A DNA stretch of 64,000 nucleotides, from contig NZ_JAKWBF010000016.1 in NCBI RefSeq assembly GCF_022513585.1, positions 1 to 64,000 on the forward strand, read 5' to 3'. Numbering within the stretch: the first letter of the stretch is position 1; the number at the start of each line of letters is the position of its first letter. The stretch is from Gordonia gummivorans (GTDB taxonomy: Bacteria > Actinomycetota > Actinomycetes > Mycobacteriales > Mycobacteriaceae). Below, one piece after another: positions 1 to 8,506 of this stretch. The position numbers were made by a program, and so were the translations under genes. The notes beneath the pieces are model-generated. The model saw nothing but the letters and a program-made list of their open reading frames with translations, searched no databases and was not told the DNA's origin.

Positions 1-47
1 TTTCTCGGGGAGGACACCAATGGTCGGGGACGAAGTTTCTTCCCCGA
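1..47. repeat. Three-hairpin dispersed repeat, copy A (cut by window edge)
   Basis: Only the right part of the element is inside the window. Bases 1-18 correspond to the right arm of hairpin 2 in the copy at 48913-49007. Hairpin 3 is complete: TCGGGGA at 24-30 pairs with TCCCCGA at 41-47 around a CGAAGTTTCT loop. The other copies read TAGGGGA/TCCCCTA at this place, so both arms changed together and pairing was kept. Confidence 0.7.
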
Positions 48-199
48 CTTTTTGTGGGCGCGTGTTCCTGGTGTCGCCACCGGCGGAACGCGACGGCCGA
101 CAAGCGGTGACTGAGATCGGGCCCGTCAGCGTCCGCTTCCGGGACATACCCGGAGGACCACCGTCAGGGGCCCGATCCTGGCCACTGGCCCCGACCCAC

Positions 200-239
200 C
201 TTCCCGCCGCCACGATCGCCGACGACGTCGGCGGGTGGT
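200..239. repeat. Dispersed CCCGCC-GGCGGG hairpin module, copy 1
   Basis: A segment starting CTTCCCGCC and continuing through CACGATCGCCGACGACGTCG to GGCGGGTGG. Closely related segments are at 21612-21645 and 49338-49377. The CCCGCCG and CGGCGGG ends can pair. It lies between repeat copy A and the 3' end of the universal stress gene. The stretch 48-199 shows nothing I can name. Confidence 0.5.
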
Positions 240-276
240 CGATGACTCCTCAGCAGGCGTTCAATCCTTTGGGGGT

Positions 277-1173
277 TCAATCCTTTGGGGTGACGATGAC
301 CGGTGCGGTGGTCCAGCGCAGGATGCGAGCGGCGGTGCTCCCCAGGAAGACACGCTTGTCTGCGCCGAGATGCCCTGAGCCCACGGCCACCAGGTCGTTC
401 TGGTCCCACGTCAGATTGTCCAGGGCTTCGTCGAGCGTCGAGCCGTCGGCGACGACCACGTCGACGTCGAGATCGGTGTCCACCGATGCCTTGGTCGCTT
501 CCAGCAGCTCTTTCGCCACCGAGACCTGGTGGGCGCGCGCGGCACGGGCTGAGTCGTCGTCGAAGGGTGAATCCAGGGAGACGAGGGAGAGCAACCGGAG
601 GTCGAGGCGTCCGAGTTCGGCCAGTTCGAGTGCGAACGGCAACGGGTTGGCGGCCGATTGCTTCACGGGCACGGCGACAGTGATCATGTCGAGGCTGACG
701 TTCTCACGATCGGCGTAACTGCGCGGGGCGAGCGCGACCGGGAGCGGCGAGGAATGCAGCAACTCGGTGCTGACGGTCCCGAGGCTGTGGCGGCGCAACA
801 CGCCGTCGTTGGTGCCACCGACGACGATCATTGCGGCACCGGCCTGCTCGGCGAGACCGATGAGTCCGGCGGCGAACGACTCGTTGACCACCACGACGGT
901 CCGGGTTTCCACGCCGTCTGGGATGCGGGCTGCGCCTTCGCTGAGCCATTGTGCGGCTTGGTTTTCCAGACGTTCCTGATATTGATCGAGCCCGGGGCTG
1001 CCGTCGAAGACCATAGGCTTGACGACGCAGACGAGGTCGATGGCCGCACCGGTGGCGCTGGCCAGCGCGCACGCGAGCGCGACACCGTCGTTGCCCGATG
1101 GAGTCGCCAGGTATCCGACGGTCAGGCGTAACGGATTGGGCGCGGTGTCGTTGGCTTGGGACTCAGTAGACAT
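277..1173 (-). CDS. Universal stress protein, tandem UspA domains
   Basis: A 298-residue cytosolic protein with two UspA domains in tandem. Each domain ends in the nucleotide-binding pattern G-x2-G-x9-G-(S/T): GGTNDGVLRRHSLGT near residue 119 and GSGHLGADKRVFLGST near residue 265. Proteins of this family bind ATP and help cells through starvation and hypoxia. The start lies inside the end of the upstream permease gene (11-base overlap), so the two are probably translationally coupled. The stop codon falls in a tandem duplication of TTCAATCCTTTGGGG (260-274 and 276-290). The family assignment is secure; the specific role is unknown. Confidence 0.85.
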   Translation of the reverse strand: MSTESQANDTAPNPLRLTVGYLATPSGNDGVALACALASATGAAIDLVCVVKPMVFDGSPGLDQYQERLENQAAQWLSEGAARIPDGVETRTVVVVNESFAAGLIGLAEQAGAAMIVVGGTNDGVLRRHSLGTVSTELLHSSPLPVALAPRSYADRENVSLDMITVAVPVKQSAANPLPFALELAELGRLDLRLLSLVSLDSPFDDDSARAARAHQVSVAKELLEATKASVDTDLDVDVVVADGSTLDEALDNLTWDQNDLVAVGSGHLGADKRVFLGSTAARILRWTTAPVIVTPKD

Positions 1174-2668
1174 CGGGCACCTTCACTTCGGTGGTGGCGG
1201 TCAGGGTCTTGCCGCGGAAGAAGTCGCTGTTGTGGGCGAAGCAGGCGAGCATCAACGGGATTCCCAGCACCAACATGCCCACGCCCAAGATGAAGACGCC
1301 ACCCACACCACCCACCGACGTCGACCCGTAGTCGACAGCGAACATGTCGATCGCCGATTTGACGAACGCCCACGTCATCGCCAACCCGCCGAGGAGGGGG
1401 AACAGGCCGCGGAAGAAGAAGTTGCGGGCGGATTGGAACAGTGTGCGGCGGAAGTACCACACGCAGGCGTACGCGGTGATGCCGTAGTAGAAGGCGACCG
1501 CGAGCCCGAGTGAGGCGATCGAGTCGGCCAAGGTGTTGCTGCTGAGCAACGACAGGACGAGATAGAAGGCGAGGGCCGAGCCGCCCATGACCGCGGTGCC
1601 GAACGCGGGTGTCATGTAGCGGGGATGGATGACGGCGAAGCGGTCCGGCAACGCCTTGTACACGGCCATCGACAGACTGCCTCGCGCAGTGGGCAGGATT
1701 GTCGACTGCGTCGACGACAGCGCCGAAACGCTCACGGTCAACAACAGGGCCGCGGCCATGAAACCGCCCGCGACCGGGTCGCCGAGAATGGTCAGCACGT
1801 CGTCGGTGTTCTCAGGGTTGTTCAAGCCGATCCCGGTGTCACCGAATCCGGCGAACGACTCCACGGCGTAGGCCACCAGAACGTAGGTGGCGACCAGGAT
1901 CAGGCAGGTGATGACCGCGGCCTGCCCCGGGGTCTTGGCGGGGTTCTTGGTCTCCTCGCTGATCGCGAGGCAGGCATCCCATCCCCAGTAGATGAAGATG
2001 CAGAGGATGACGGCCGCGGCGATCTCCGACGACGTGAGTCCGGTCGGCGACAGCCAGCTCAACTCCGGGGTGATTGCCTGCTCGCCGGCCTTGCCCAGCC
2101 CGACCTTGGTCAACGCGATCACGCTGGCGGTGATCAGGACCGCGAACTGGATGAACATGAGGACGGCCTGGATGCGCTCGCTGATCACGATCCCGCGAAT
2201 GCTGACCCACGTCATCAGTGCGATGAAAGCGGAGCCCAGGAGCACCTTGATCCACAGGTTCTCGGCGAGGGAGTCGAGCGTCAGGAACTTCAGCAGGTAC
2301 ACCGCGGCGACCTCGGCCACGTTCGCGAGCACGATGATCGCCGACACCGCGAGACCCCAGCCGCCGATCCAGCCGATCCATGGTCCGAATGCCTTGGTGC
2401 CCCAGGTGAAAGTGGTCCCGCAGTCCGGGGTGTCACGTGAGAGCTCGCGGTAGGCGAAGGCCACCAACAGCATTGGGATGAAGGCGACCACGAACATTGC
2501 CGGGGCCTTGGTGTGTACGTTTTCCACGACGTACCCCAGCGTCGCCGCGAGGCTGTACGCCGGCGCCACCGCCGAAAGACCGATGATGACGTTGCCGAGA
2601 AGCCCGATGGAACCGGCACGCAAGCCCTTGTCGCCGCCTTGTATCTCGGCCTGTACCGCCTCGCTCAT
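1163..2668 (-). CDS. APC-superfamily amino acid/polyamine permease
   Basis: About 501 residues with roughly 12 hydrophobic segments. The N-terminus carries the APC pattern GSIGLLGNVIIGLSAVAPAY, in which the first helix is broken by small residues that form the substrate site. It should import an amino acid or amine by ion coupling across the plasma membrane; the substrate cannot be read from sequence. I start it at the ATG giving MSEAVQAEIQ, because homology begins just after it; an in-frame TTG at 2770 would add 34 unlikely residues. The downstream stress protein overlaps its stop, suggesting co-expression. The 189 bases upstream (2669-2857) show no clear promoter to my eye. Confidence 0.85.
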   Translation of the reverse strand: MSEAVQAEIQGGDKGLRAGSIGLLGNVIIGLSAVAPAYSLAATLGYVVENVHTKAPAMFVVAFIPMLLVAFAYRELSRDTPDCGTTFTWGTKAFGPWIGWIGGWGLAVSAIIVLANVAEVAAVYLLKFLTLDSLAENLWIKVLLGSAFIALMTWVSIRGIVISERIQAVLMFIQFAVLITASVIALTKVGLGKAGEQAITPELSWLSPTGLTSSEIAAAVILCIFIYWGWDACLAISEETKNPAKTPGQAAVITCLILVATYVLVAYAVESFAGFGDTGIGLNNPENTDDVLTILGDPVAGGFMAAALLLTVSVSALSSTQSTILPTARGSLSMAVYKALPDRFAVIHPRYMTPAFGTAVMGGSALAFYLVLSLLSSNTLADSIASLGLAVAFYYGITAYACVWYFRRTLFQSARNFFFRGLFPLLGGLAMTWAFVKSAIDMFAVDYGSTSVGGVGGVFILGVGMLVLGIPLMLACFAHNSDFFRGKTLTATTEVKVPDVY

Positions 2669-2857
2669 GACTTGCTCCCACGTCTGATGCGCGTGTGCTC
2701 TGCGCATTGGTGGGAACAGACTAAGGTTTCCGTCGCAGTTGTGCATTCTGACGACGAAATCAGTCGTCAAGTCTCCAACAATGTCCGGATTGGCTGCGTC
2801 GAACCGACACAGTGTGAGCGTTTCGACGCTCCGGGCCGATCCGCGGCCGCCGCTGTG

Positions 2858-3586
2858 TCACCCCCGTCGGCGAATCCCGGTCAGCCACCGACGCATGACC
2901 GCATCGGCGAGTGCGCCTGCCCGGGCCTCGGCCTCGCCTGCCGCGTCGGCGAAGGCCGCCGTCGCATCGTCACCGATCGCCGCCGCGACAGCGGCGTACG
3001 AGTCGGGGCCCGAGAGCCACTCCCGGACCGACGACTCGCCGGCCTCGATGTGGAACTGCACTCCGTAACTGGCGCCAAGGCGGTAGATCTGGCGAGGACA
3101 TTCGTGTGACGAGCCGAGCAGCACGGCGCCCGGTGGCAATGCGAACGTGTCGAAATGCCATTGCACGGTTGAGAACTCGTGTCCCGGCGTCGCCGACCAG
3201 ACCGGGTCTCGGCGCCCTTCCTCGGTCAGGACCACGCGGTGCACCCCGAGCTCCGGGGTCTCGGCGCGCGTGACTCGTGCGCCGAGTGCCGCCGCCAGCA
3301 GCTGGGCGCCGAGGCAGACTCCCCAGATCGGAACGCCACGCTCGTGTGCCTCGCGCAGGAAATCGATTTCTTTCGCCAGCCAGGGCAGACTACCGGCGTC
3401 TCCGACACCCATTGCCCCACCCATGACGACGATGGCGTCGACGTCACCGAGGTCGCCCGGCAGCGGCTCCCGCCAGACGCGGACGGTGGTCACATCTGCG
3501 AGGTCGTCGAGGGCCGGCGAATACGCTCCGGGCGGCTCGGTTTCCGCATGCCGCAATTCCAGGACACGAAGGCGTTCGGAGGACAC
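2858..3586 (-). CDS. Class I glutamine amidotransferase-like protein
   Basis: About 242 residues, a single GATase1 domain like the glutaminase half of GMP synthase. The nucleophile elbow reads GVCLGAQL, and the partner His sits in GVQFHIEAGE. It has no synthetase domain, so it belongs to the free-standing GMP-synthase-like amidotransferases, whose physiological substrates are mostly unknown (amide hydrolysis is the inferred chemistry). I chose the GTG start (MSSERLRVLEL), preceded by an AGGAG-type sequence very close to the start; an ATG further upstream would run through the neighbouring secreted-protein gene in another frame. It follows that gene by 11 bases and is probably co-transcribed with it. 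Confidence 0.75.
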   Translation of the reverse strand: MSSERLRVLELRHAETEPPGAYSPALDDLADVTTVRVWREPLPGDLGDVDAIVVMGGAMGVGDAGSLPWLAKEIDFLREAHERGVPIWGVCLGAQLLAAALGARVTRAETPELGVHRVVLTEEGRRDPVWSATPGHEFSTVQWHFDTFALPPGAVLLGSSHECPRQIYRLGASYGVQFHIEAGESSVREWLSGPDSYAAVAAAIGDDATAAFADAAGEAEARAGALADAVMRRWLTGIRRRG

Positions 3587-3597
3587 AGCTCCTGACG

Positions 3598-4065
3598 CTA
3601 GCGTCCCTTCGATCCTGGTGCAGCGTGTGCGCGGGGCCGCCGGGCATCGTCGCAGTAGACGGTCGCGTACTTGCCGTGCGCCTGCTGCTCGACGACCCGG
3701 TGCTCGTTCACCCAGATCTCGCATCCGGCGTAGTTGCCCATCGACTGGAACATGACGTTGGTGCGCTGATCCCGCATCGTGCGGGTATAGACCATGACCC
3801 CGGTCCACAGATGGCTCGCGGCGTCGTGGCGGGGCAGTGGCACGTCGGTCTGTGCCTGCATCCGGTTGTTGGTGTCGAACCAGGTTGCCGCGCTGTTGTA
3901 TTCGCGGTCGGAGGTCAGAACGACGGTGATGCGGTCGCCCTGCCCGGTGGCGCCGGGGGCAGGACCAGTGGCGCCCGGAGCCGCGGCGGCCTGCGGTGCC
4001 CAGGCGGGCATCAGGATCGCGAGGCAGGTGAACAGGATCGGGACGAGGGTGCGGCAACGTGACAT
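3598..4065 (-). CDS. Small secreted protein of unknown function
   Basis: About 155 residues. The N-terminus MSRCRTLVPILF is followed by a hydrophobic stretch and an APQAAAAPG region typical of a Sec signal peptide with cleavage after Ala. A short Gly/Pro/Ala linker precedes a compact domain with two cysteines (YAGCEIW and TVYCDD) that could form a disulfide. The start is supported by a GAGGAG sequence before the ATG. I do not recognise the domain. It is divergent from the reductase-like gene at 4193 and precedes the glutamine amidotransferase. Localisation is inferred from the signal peptide only. Confidence 0.65.
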   Translation of the reverse strand: MSRCRTLVPILFTCLAILMPAWAPQAAAAPGATGPAPGATGQGDRITVVLTSDREYNSAATWFDTNNRMQAQTDVPLPRHDAASHLWTGVMVYTRTMRDQRTNVMFQSMGNYAGCEIWVNEHRVVEQQAHGKYATVYCDDARRPRAHAAPGSKGR

Positions 4066-4105
4066 CGGATCTCCTCGGGTCGCAAAGAATCGGGACATCA
4101 ACTTG

Positions 4106-4131
4106 GACGCAGCGGACCCGAAGTCGGTTCC
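4106..4131. promoter_or_regulatory. 26-base motif shared with a second promoter region
   Basis: GACGCAGCGGACCCG followed by three variable bases and TCGGTTCC. Nearly the same 26 bases occur at 14180-14205 (24 of 26 identical). Both copies lie upstream of a minus-strand gene for a secreted-type protein and within a divergent intergenic interval. It may be a shared operator, a promoter segment or a small dispersed repeat. Confidence 0.35.
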
Positions 4132-4192
4132 CACCACCAGCGATGAGTTTTGTGCGCGGCCGCGGTCTGTCAGTGCGACGAAGGGAGATCGC

Positions 4193-4804
4193 ATGCGGGT
4201 AGTCGTTGTCAACCACGTCAGCATGGACGGGGTCATCCAGGCGCCGGGCCGCGCCGACGAGGACACGAGAGGTGGTTTCCGCCACGGCGGATGGGCGTCG
4301 GCGGCCAACGACCCGGCGGCGGGCCCGGCGATCGGTGCCGCGATGGGGCCGGTGATGGGCGCGGACTTCTCGTGGCTGTTCGGGATGCGCAGTTACGAAG
4401 ACATGCTGAGCCACTGGAATGCCGTCGGCGGACCGTTCAAAGAGGGGCTCAACAACACGACCAAGTATGTTGCGTCGTCGCGCCCCGACGCCGAATTGGC
4501 CTGGCCCAATTCGATTCTCGTCACCGGCGACGTACCCGCTCAGATCGCGGAGATGCGCGAGCGCCCGGGTGGCAACCTCGTCATCATGGGCAGCGGTCAA
4601 CTCATCCGCTCCCTGTTGCCGCGCGGACTCGTCGACGAGATGCTGCTCATGGTCCACCCGCTCGTGCTGGGCTCGGGCGCCCGCATGTTCGCCGACGACG
4701 CCGACGAACTGCAACGCTTCGGCCTGGAAGACGTGTCGTCGGCAGGCGGGGTCGTGTTGCTGAGGTATCAGGCGGCCGCAGAAACAGACGCACCCGCCTC
4801 GTGA
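4193..4804 (+). CDS. Dihydrofolate reductase/RibD C-terminal-domain protein
   Basis: 203 residues of the RibD-C/DHFR fold, a family of NADPH-dependent reductases usually annotated as dihydrofolate reductase family protein. The N-terminal VVVVNHVSMDGVIQ strand-loop and the late motif VIMGSGQLIRSLLPRGLVDE (NADPH-binding glycine and the RibD-type LVDE segment) are characteristic. The start is the ATG at 4193 behind an AAGGGAG ribosome site; longer readings upstream lack one. It is a single gene convergent with sdhB, and its stop codon sits in the loop of a strong hairpin (4785-4823). The actual substrate is unknown; riboflavin synthesis itself is unlikely because the deaminase domain is absent. 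Confidence 0.75.
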   Translation: MRVVVVNHVSMDGVIQAPGRADEDTRGGFRHGGWASAANDPAAGPAIGAAMGPVMGADFSWLFGMRSYEDMLSHWNAVGGPFKEGLNNTTKYVASSRPDAELAWPNSILVTGDVPAQIAEMRERPGGNLVIMGSGQLIRSLLPRGLVDEMLLMVHPLVLGSGARMFADDADELQRFGLEDVSSAGGVVLLRYQAAAETDAPAS

Positions 4805-4823
4805 ACCGGGGCGGGTGCGTCTG
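4785..4823. terminator. Bidirectional hairpin between reductase-like gene and sdhB
   Basis: CAGACGCACCCGCC (4785-4798) pairs perfectly with GGCGGGTGCGTCTG (4810-4823), a 14-base stem with an 11-base loop. There is no T-run, as is common in actinobacterial terminators. It spans the stop codon of the plus-strand gene and lies 25 bases past the sdhB stop, so it can serve both converging transcripts. Confidence 0.65.
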
Positions 4824-4847
4824 GGCTGCAGAGAAGATGCGTAATCG

Positions 4848-5636
4848 TCAGCGCGAGAACATGAGTGCGCGCTTGACCTCCTGGATCGCCTGCGTGACCT
4901 GGATACCGCGCGGGCAGGCGTCGGTGCAGTTGAAAGTGGTGCGGCACCGCCACACACCGTCCATGTCGTTGAGGATGTCGAGTCGCTCGACGGCCCCTTC
5001 GTCGCGGCTGTCGAAGATGAAGCGGTGCGCGTTCACGATGGCCGCCGGACCGAAGTAGCTGCCGTCGTTCCAGAACACCGGGCAGCTCGTGGTGCAGCAC
5101 GCACACAGGATGCACTTGGTGGTGTCGTCGAACCGGGCGCGGTCGGTGGCCGACTGGATGCGCTCGCGGGTCGGCTCGTTCCCGCTGGTGATGAGGAACG
5201 GCTTGATCGCGCGGTACGCGTCGAAGAACGGTTCCATGTTGACCACGAGATCCTTCTCCACCGGCAGACCCTTGATGGGCTCGATGGTGATGGTGATCTC
5301 TTTGCTCTTGTCCTTGGGGAGCAGGTCCTTCATGAGGAGCTTGCACGCAAGGCGGTTGACGCCGTTGATGCGCATCGCGTCCGAACCGCACACGCCGTGG
5401 GCGCAGCTGCGACGGAAGGTGAGGGTGCCGTCGAGGTAGCCCTTCACGTAGAGCAGCAGGTTGAGCAGACGGTCGGTGGGCAGCGCCGGTACTCGGAAGC
5501 TCTCGAAGCCCTGCGCGTCGGGATCCTCCGGGTTGAACCGGAAGATCTTCAGGGTCACCATGGTCGCCTCGTCGGGCACCGGTGGCAGTGGCGGCTCCTC
5601 GGTGTTGGGAGCCGGGTTGTCCATGATCGCCGTCAT
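4848..5636 (-). CDS. sdhB: Succinate dehydrogenase iron-sulfur subunit
   Basis: 262 residues carrying the three Fe-S clusters that pass electrons from SdhA to quinone. The [2Fe-2S] ligands are in RSCAHGVCGSDAM followed by a Cys in NRLAC. The [4Fe-4S] and [3Fe-4S] ligands are in CILCACCTTSCPVFW and CRTTFNCTDACPRG. It is the last gene of sdhCDAB; its ATG overlaps the sdhA stop by one base, so translation is coupled. Arrangement and sequence fit the mycobacterial Rv3316-3319 type (Sdh2). It acts at the inner face of the plasma membrane in the TCA cycle and respiratory chain. Confidence 0.95.
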   Translation of the reverse strand: MTAIMDNPAPNTEEPPLPPVPDEATMVTLKIFRFNPEDPDAQGFESFRVPALPTDRLLNLLLYVKGYLDGTLTFRRSCAHGVCGSDAMRINGVNRLACKLLMKDLLPKDKSKEITITIEPIKGLPVEKDLVVNMEPFFDAYRAIKPFLITSGNEPTRERIQSATDRARFDDTTKCILCACCTTSCPVFWNDGSYFGPAAIVNAHRFIFDSRDEGAVERLDILNDMDGVWRCRTTFNCTDACPRGIQVTQAIQEVKRALMFSR

Positions 5637-7390
5637 CAGTACTTACGCTCCATCGGCTCGTATCGGGTCTGGACCACGGGCTTGTAGTCCAGCTCGATGT
5701 CGGAGAGCAGGTCGGTGCCCTTCTTGTACGCCATCGTGTGTCGCATGTAGTTCACGTCGTCGCGGTTGGGGTAGTCCTCGCGGGCGTGGCCGCCACGGGA
5801 CTCCTTGCGATTGAGTGCGCCTGCGACGGTGACCTCGGCCATCTCGAGGAGGAAGCCGAGTTCGATGGCCTCGAGAAGGTCGGAGTTGAAGCGCTTGCCC
5901 TTGTCGTGCACACGGACGTGGGCGTAGCGCTCCTTGAACATGTGGATGTCGGACAGCGCCTGCTTGAGGGTCTCCTCGGTGCGGAACACCGACGCGTTGT
6001 TGTCCATCGACGCCTGCAACTCGGTACGGATGTCGGCGACCCGCTCGTGGCCGTGCTCGGAGAGCATGTCGGCGATCCACCCGTCGACCATCTCGGTGGG
6101 GTTCTCCGGCAGCTCGGCGAAATCGGCCGAGTTGGCGTAGTCGGCCGCGGCGATACCCGCGCGTCGACCGAACACGTTGATGTCGAGGAGCGAGTTGGTG
6201 CCCAGGCGGTTGGCGCCGTGCACCGACACGCAGGCGCACTCACCGGCGGCGAACAGCCCGTGCACGATCTCGTCGTTGTTGCGCAGCACCTGACCTTCGA
6301 TGTTGGTCGGGATGCCGCCCATCACGTAGTGGCAGGTCGGGTACACCGGCACGTATTCGGTGACCGGGTCGACGCCGAGGTAGGTGCGGGAGAACTCGGT
6401 GATGTCGGGCAGCTTCTCGTTGAGCACGTCCTCACCGAGGTGGGTGACGTCGATGTAGACGTAGTCCTTGTTGGGGCCCGCGCCGCGACCCTCGAGGACC
6501 TCGAGCACCATCGACCGCGCCACGATGTCGCGGGGGGCGAGGTCCTTGATGGTGGGGGCGTAGCGCTCCATGAAGCGCTCACCGTCGGCGTTGCGCAGGA
6601 TGCCGCCCTCGCCGCGAACCGCTTCCGAGATGAGGATGCCGAGCCCGGCCAGGCCGGTCGGATGGAACTGGTGGAACTCCATGTCTTCCAACGGGAGTCC
6701 CTTGCGGAAGATGATGCCCATGCCGTCGCCGGTCAGCGTGTGCGCGTTGGACGTCGTCTTGTACATGCGTCCCGAACCGCCGGTGGCGAACACGATCGAC
6801 TTGGCGTGGAACACGTGGATCTCACCGGTGGCGAGTTCGTAGGCGACGACGCCGGTCGCGACCATCTCGCCATCGGCGTTCTCGCTCAGGCAGATGTCGA
6901 GGGCGTAGAACTCGTTGAAGAACTCGACGTCGTGCTTGACGCAGTTCTGATACAGGGTCTGCAGGATCATGTGGCCGGTGCGGTCGGCCGCGTAGCAGGC
7001 ACGACGCACGGGCGCCTTGCCGTGGTCGCGCGTGTGGCCGCCGAAACGCCGCTGGTCGATCTTGCCCTCGGGGGTGCGGTTGAACGGCAGCCCCATCTTC
7101 TCGAGGTCGAGCACCGCGTCGATGGCCTCCTTGGCCATGATCTCCGCGGCATCCTGATCGACGATGTAGTCGCCGCCCTTGACCGTGTCGAAGGTGTGCC
7201 ACTCCCAGTTGTCCTCCTCGACGTTGGCCAGCGCGGCACACATGCCGCCCTGAGCCGCGCCGGTGTGGCTACGGGTGGGGTAGAGCTTGGTCAGCACGGC
7301 CGTGCGGGCCCGAGGCGCTGCCTCGATGGCGGCTCGCATGCCTGCGCCGCCGGCACCGACGATGACGACGTCGTAGCGGTGTTCCTGCAT
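5636..7390 (-). CDS. sdhA: Succinate dehydrogenase flavoprotein subunit
   Basis: 584 residues, the usual length. It oxidises succinate to fumarate on covalently bound FAD. The dinucleotide-binding VIVGAGGAGMRAAIEA is at the N-terminus. The FAD-attachment region is SHTGAAQGGMCAAL near residue 41, with the histidine that carries the flavin. Substrate-binding regions RFGGHTRDHGKAPVR and HGANRLGTNSLLD are present. It lies between sdhD (16-base gap) and sdhB (1-base overlap). A long open frame on the opposite strand is a codon-bias shadow. Confidence 0.96.
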   Translation of the reverse strand: MQEHRYDVVIVGAGGAGMRAAIEAAPRARTAVLTKLYPTRSHTGAAQGGMCAALANVEEDNWEWHTFDTVKGGDYIVDQDAAEIMAKEAIDAVLDLEKMGLPFNRTPEGKIDQRRFGGHTRDHGKAPVRRACYAADRTGHMILQTLYQNCVKHDVEFFNEFYALDICLSENADGEMVATGVVAYELATGEIHVFHAKSIVFATGGSGRMYKTTSNAHTLTGDGMGIIFRKGLPLEDMEFHQFHPTGLAGLGILISEAVRGEGGILRNADGERFMERYAPTIKDLAPRDIVARSMVLEVLEGRGAGPNKDYVYIDVTHLGEDVLNEKLPDITEFSRTYLGVDPVTEYVPVYPTCHYVMGGIPTNIEGQVLRNNDEIVHGLFAAGECACVSVHGANRLGTNSLLDINVFGRRAGIAAADYANSADFAELPENPTEMVDGWIADMLSEHGHERVADIRTELQASMDNNASVFRTEETLKQALSDIHMFKERYAHVRVHDKGKRFNSDLLEAIELGFLLEMAEVTVAGALNRKESRGGHAREDYPNRDDVNYMRHTMAYKKGTDLLSDIELDYKPVVQTRYEPMERKY

Positions 7391-7406
7391 GTGTTCTCAA
7401 GTCTCC

Positions 7407-7859
7407 TTAGTTGGACTCGACCGACCCGATGGTCAGAATCGCGTAGGTGCCGAGGACGAGGATCAGGATCATCGACAGCCCGAGTAGCACGTTGAGCCAG
7501 AATCGGGTCGAATCCTTGCGGGAGTAGTCGGCGATCACGGTGCGAACGCCGTTGCCGCCGTGCAGCTGGGCGAGCCACAACATGGTGAGGTCCCAGATCT
7601 GCCAGAACGGATGGCTCCAGCGCTCGAGCACGAAGCTGGCATCGATGCGGTGCACGCCGTCGTCCCACGCCAGCATGATGAACATGTGGCCGATGGTGAG
7701 GATGATCAGGGCGAGGCCGGAGAACCGCATGAACAGCCATGCGTTCTTCTCGAAGTTGCCGCCCTTGGGCTTGCGCGGTGACCGCGGGTTGTCGAGGCTG
7801 GCCGGGCGGTCGTGCTGAGTGCCCAGCGTCTTGGCGAGGTGTGTCTCGGAGGTCGTCAT
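7407..7859 (-). CDS. sdhD: Succinate dehydrogenase membrane anchor, SdhD
   Basis: About 150 residues with three predicted membrane helices, starting near LFMRFSGLALIILTIGHMF. The histidine in IGHMF and that of QLHGGNGVR are in positions typical of haem/quinone-site residues of these anchors. I use the ATG giving MTTSETHLAKT at 7859; a longer upstream reading has Arg-rich sequence that runs over the intergenic region. Together with SdhC it anchors SdhAB and reduces menaquinone. It lies between sdhC (14-base gap) and sdhA. Confidence 0.88.
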   Translation of the reverse strand: MTTSETHLAKTLGTQHDRPASLDNPRSPRKPKGGNFEKNAWLFMRFSGLALIILTIGHMFIMLAWDDGVHRIDASFVLERWSHPFWQIWDLTMLWLAQLHGGNGVRTVIADYSRKDSTRFWLNVLLGLSMILILVLGTYAILTIGSVESN

Positions 7860-7873
7860 CTTCTGCGCGTCTC

Positions 7874-8281
7874 CTAGAGCGAATGGGTGATCAGGATCTG
7901 CAGCAACCGGATGGTCGCGGCACCGAACACGATGACGAACAGGCCGAGGATCGCCCACAGCATCTGGCGCTGGTACTTCGGACCCTTGGACCAGAAGTCG
8001 ATCAGGATGATGCGCAGACCGTTGAACGCGTGATAGAGCACGCAGGCGACGAGACCGATCTCCATGAGGCCGATGATCGGCGTCTTATAGGTCTCGATGA
8101 CCTCGGAGTACTTGTTCGGATCGACGCGGATGACCGCAGTGTCGAGAACGTGTACGAAGAGAAAGAAGAAGATGGTCACACCGGTGATGCGGTGCAAGAC
8201 CCAGGACCACATGCCTGGGTCGCCACGATACAGAGATCGCCTGCGCACCGGCTCGGGTGCGACTTCGGTGGGGGTGCTCAT
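7874..8281 (-). CDS. sdhC: Succinate dehydrogenase cytochrome b subunit, SdhC
   Basis: About 135 residues from MSTPTEVAPE; an in-frame ATG at 8302 would add seven. Three membrane helices are visible. HRITGVTIFFFLFVHVLDT carries the conserved HR and the haem-ligand type histidine, and LYHAFNGLRIILIDF is the second signature of the family. It is the first gene of the operon. Its promoter region is shared with the divergent cdd gene and contains an IdeR/DtxR-like box 147 bases upstream of this start, fitting iron control of an iron-rich enzyme. Confidence 0.9.
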   Translation of the reverse strand: MSTPTEVAPEPVRRRSLYRGDPGMWSWVLHRITGVTIFFFLFVHVLDTAVIRVDPNKYSEVIETYKTPIIGLMEIGLVACVLYHAFNGLRIILIDFWSKGPKYQRQMLWAILGLFVIVFGAATIRLLQILITHSL

Positions 8282-8427
8282 CGGGAAAGTGGCCTCCAAC
8301 ATCGTCGATGGACGCGCCGAATCGGCATGCTCCGACTCGACCGTGGACCCATGTCAAAAGACTCTAAACCCATGGTGGGACCGGTGGTAAATTGCCCGAA
8401 CCGATTTGGGCGACAAGAGATTCCGAC

Positions 8428-8446
8428 TTAGGTTTGCCTTACCAAG
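8428..8446. promoter_or_regulatory. Candidate IdeR/DtxR iron box
   Basis: TTAGGTTTGCCTTACCAAG matches 15 of 19 positions of the DtxR/IdeR consensus TTAGGTTAGCCTAACCTAA by eye. It lies in the 225-base divergent region between sdhC (start 8281) and cdd (start 8507). In Corynebacterium glutamicum sdhCAB is under DtxR/RipA iron control, which makes the placement plausible. Binding here is inference. Confidence 0.5.
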
Positions 8447-8506
8447 GATCTCGTGGTAGCGAATATCACACCCCGCAGCACTCATCTGAAAGGTCAGGAG
8501 GTTGTT

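Noticed and set aside
2858-4957. 699-codon reading that joins the glutamine amidotransferase to upstream sequence
   Set aside because: The upstream half is Arg-rich shadow of two other genes. The domain begins at the GTG near 3586.
5738-7495. 585-codon open frame on the plus strand opposite sdhA
   Set aside because: Its protein is Val/Asp/His-rich with no domain, and it mirrors sdhA codon by codon; a typical high-GC antisense shadow.
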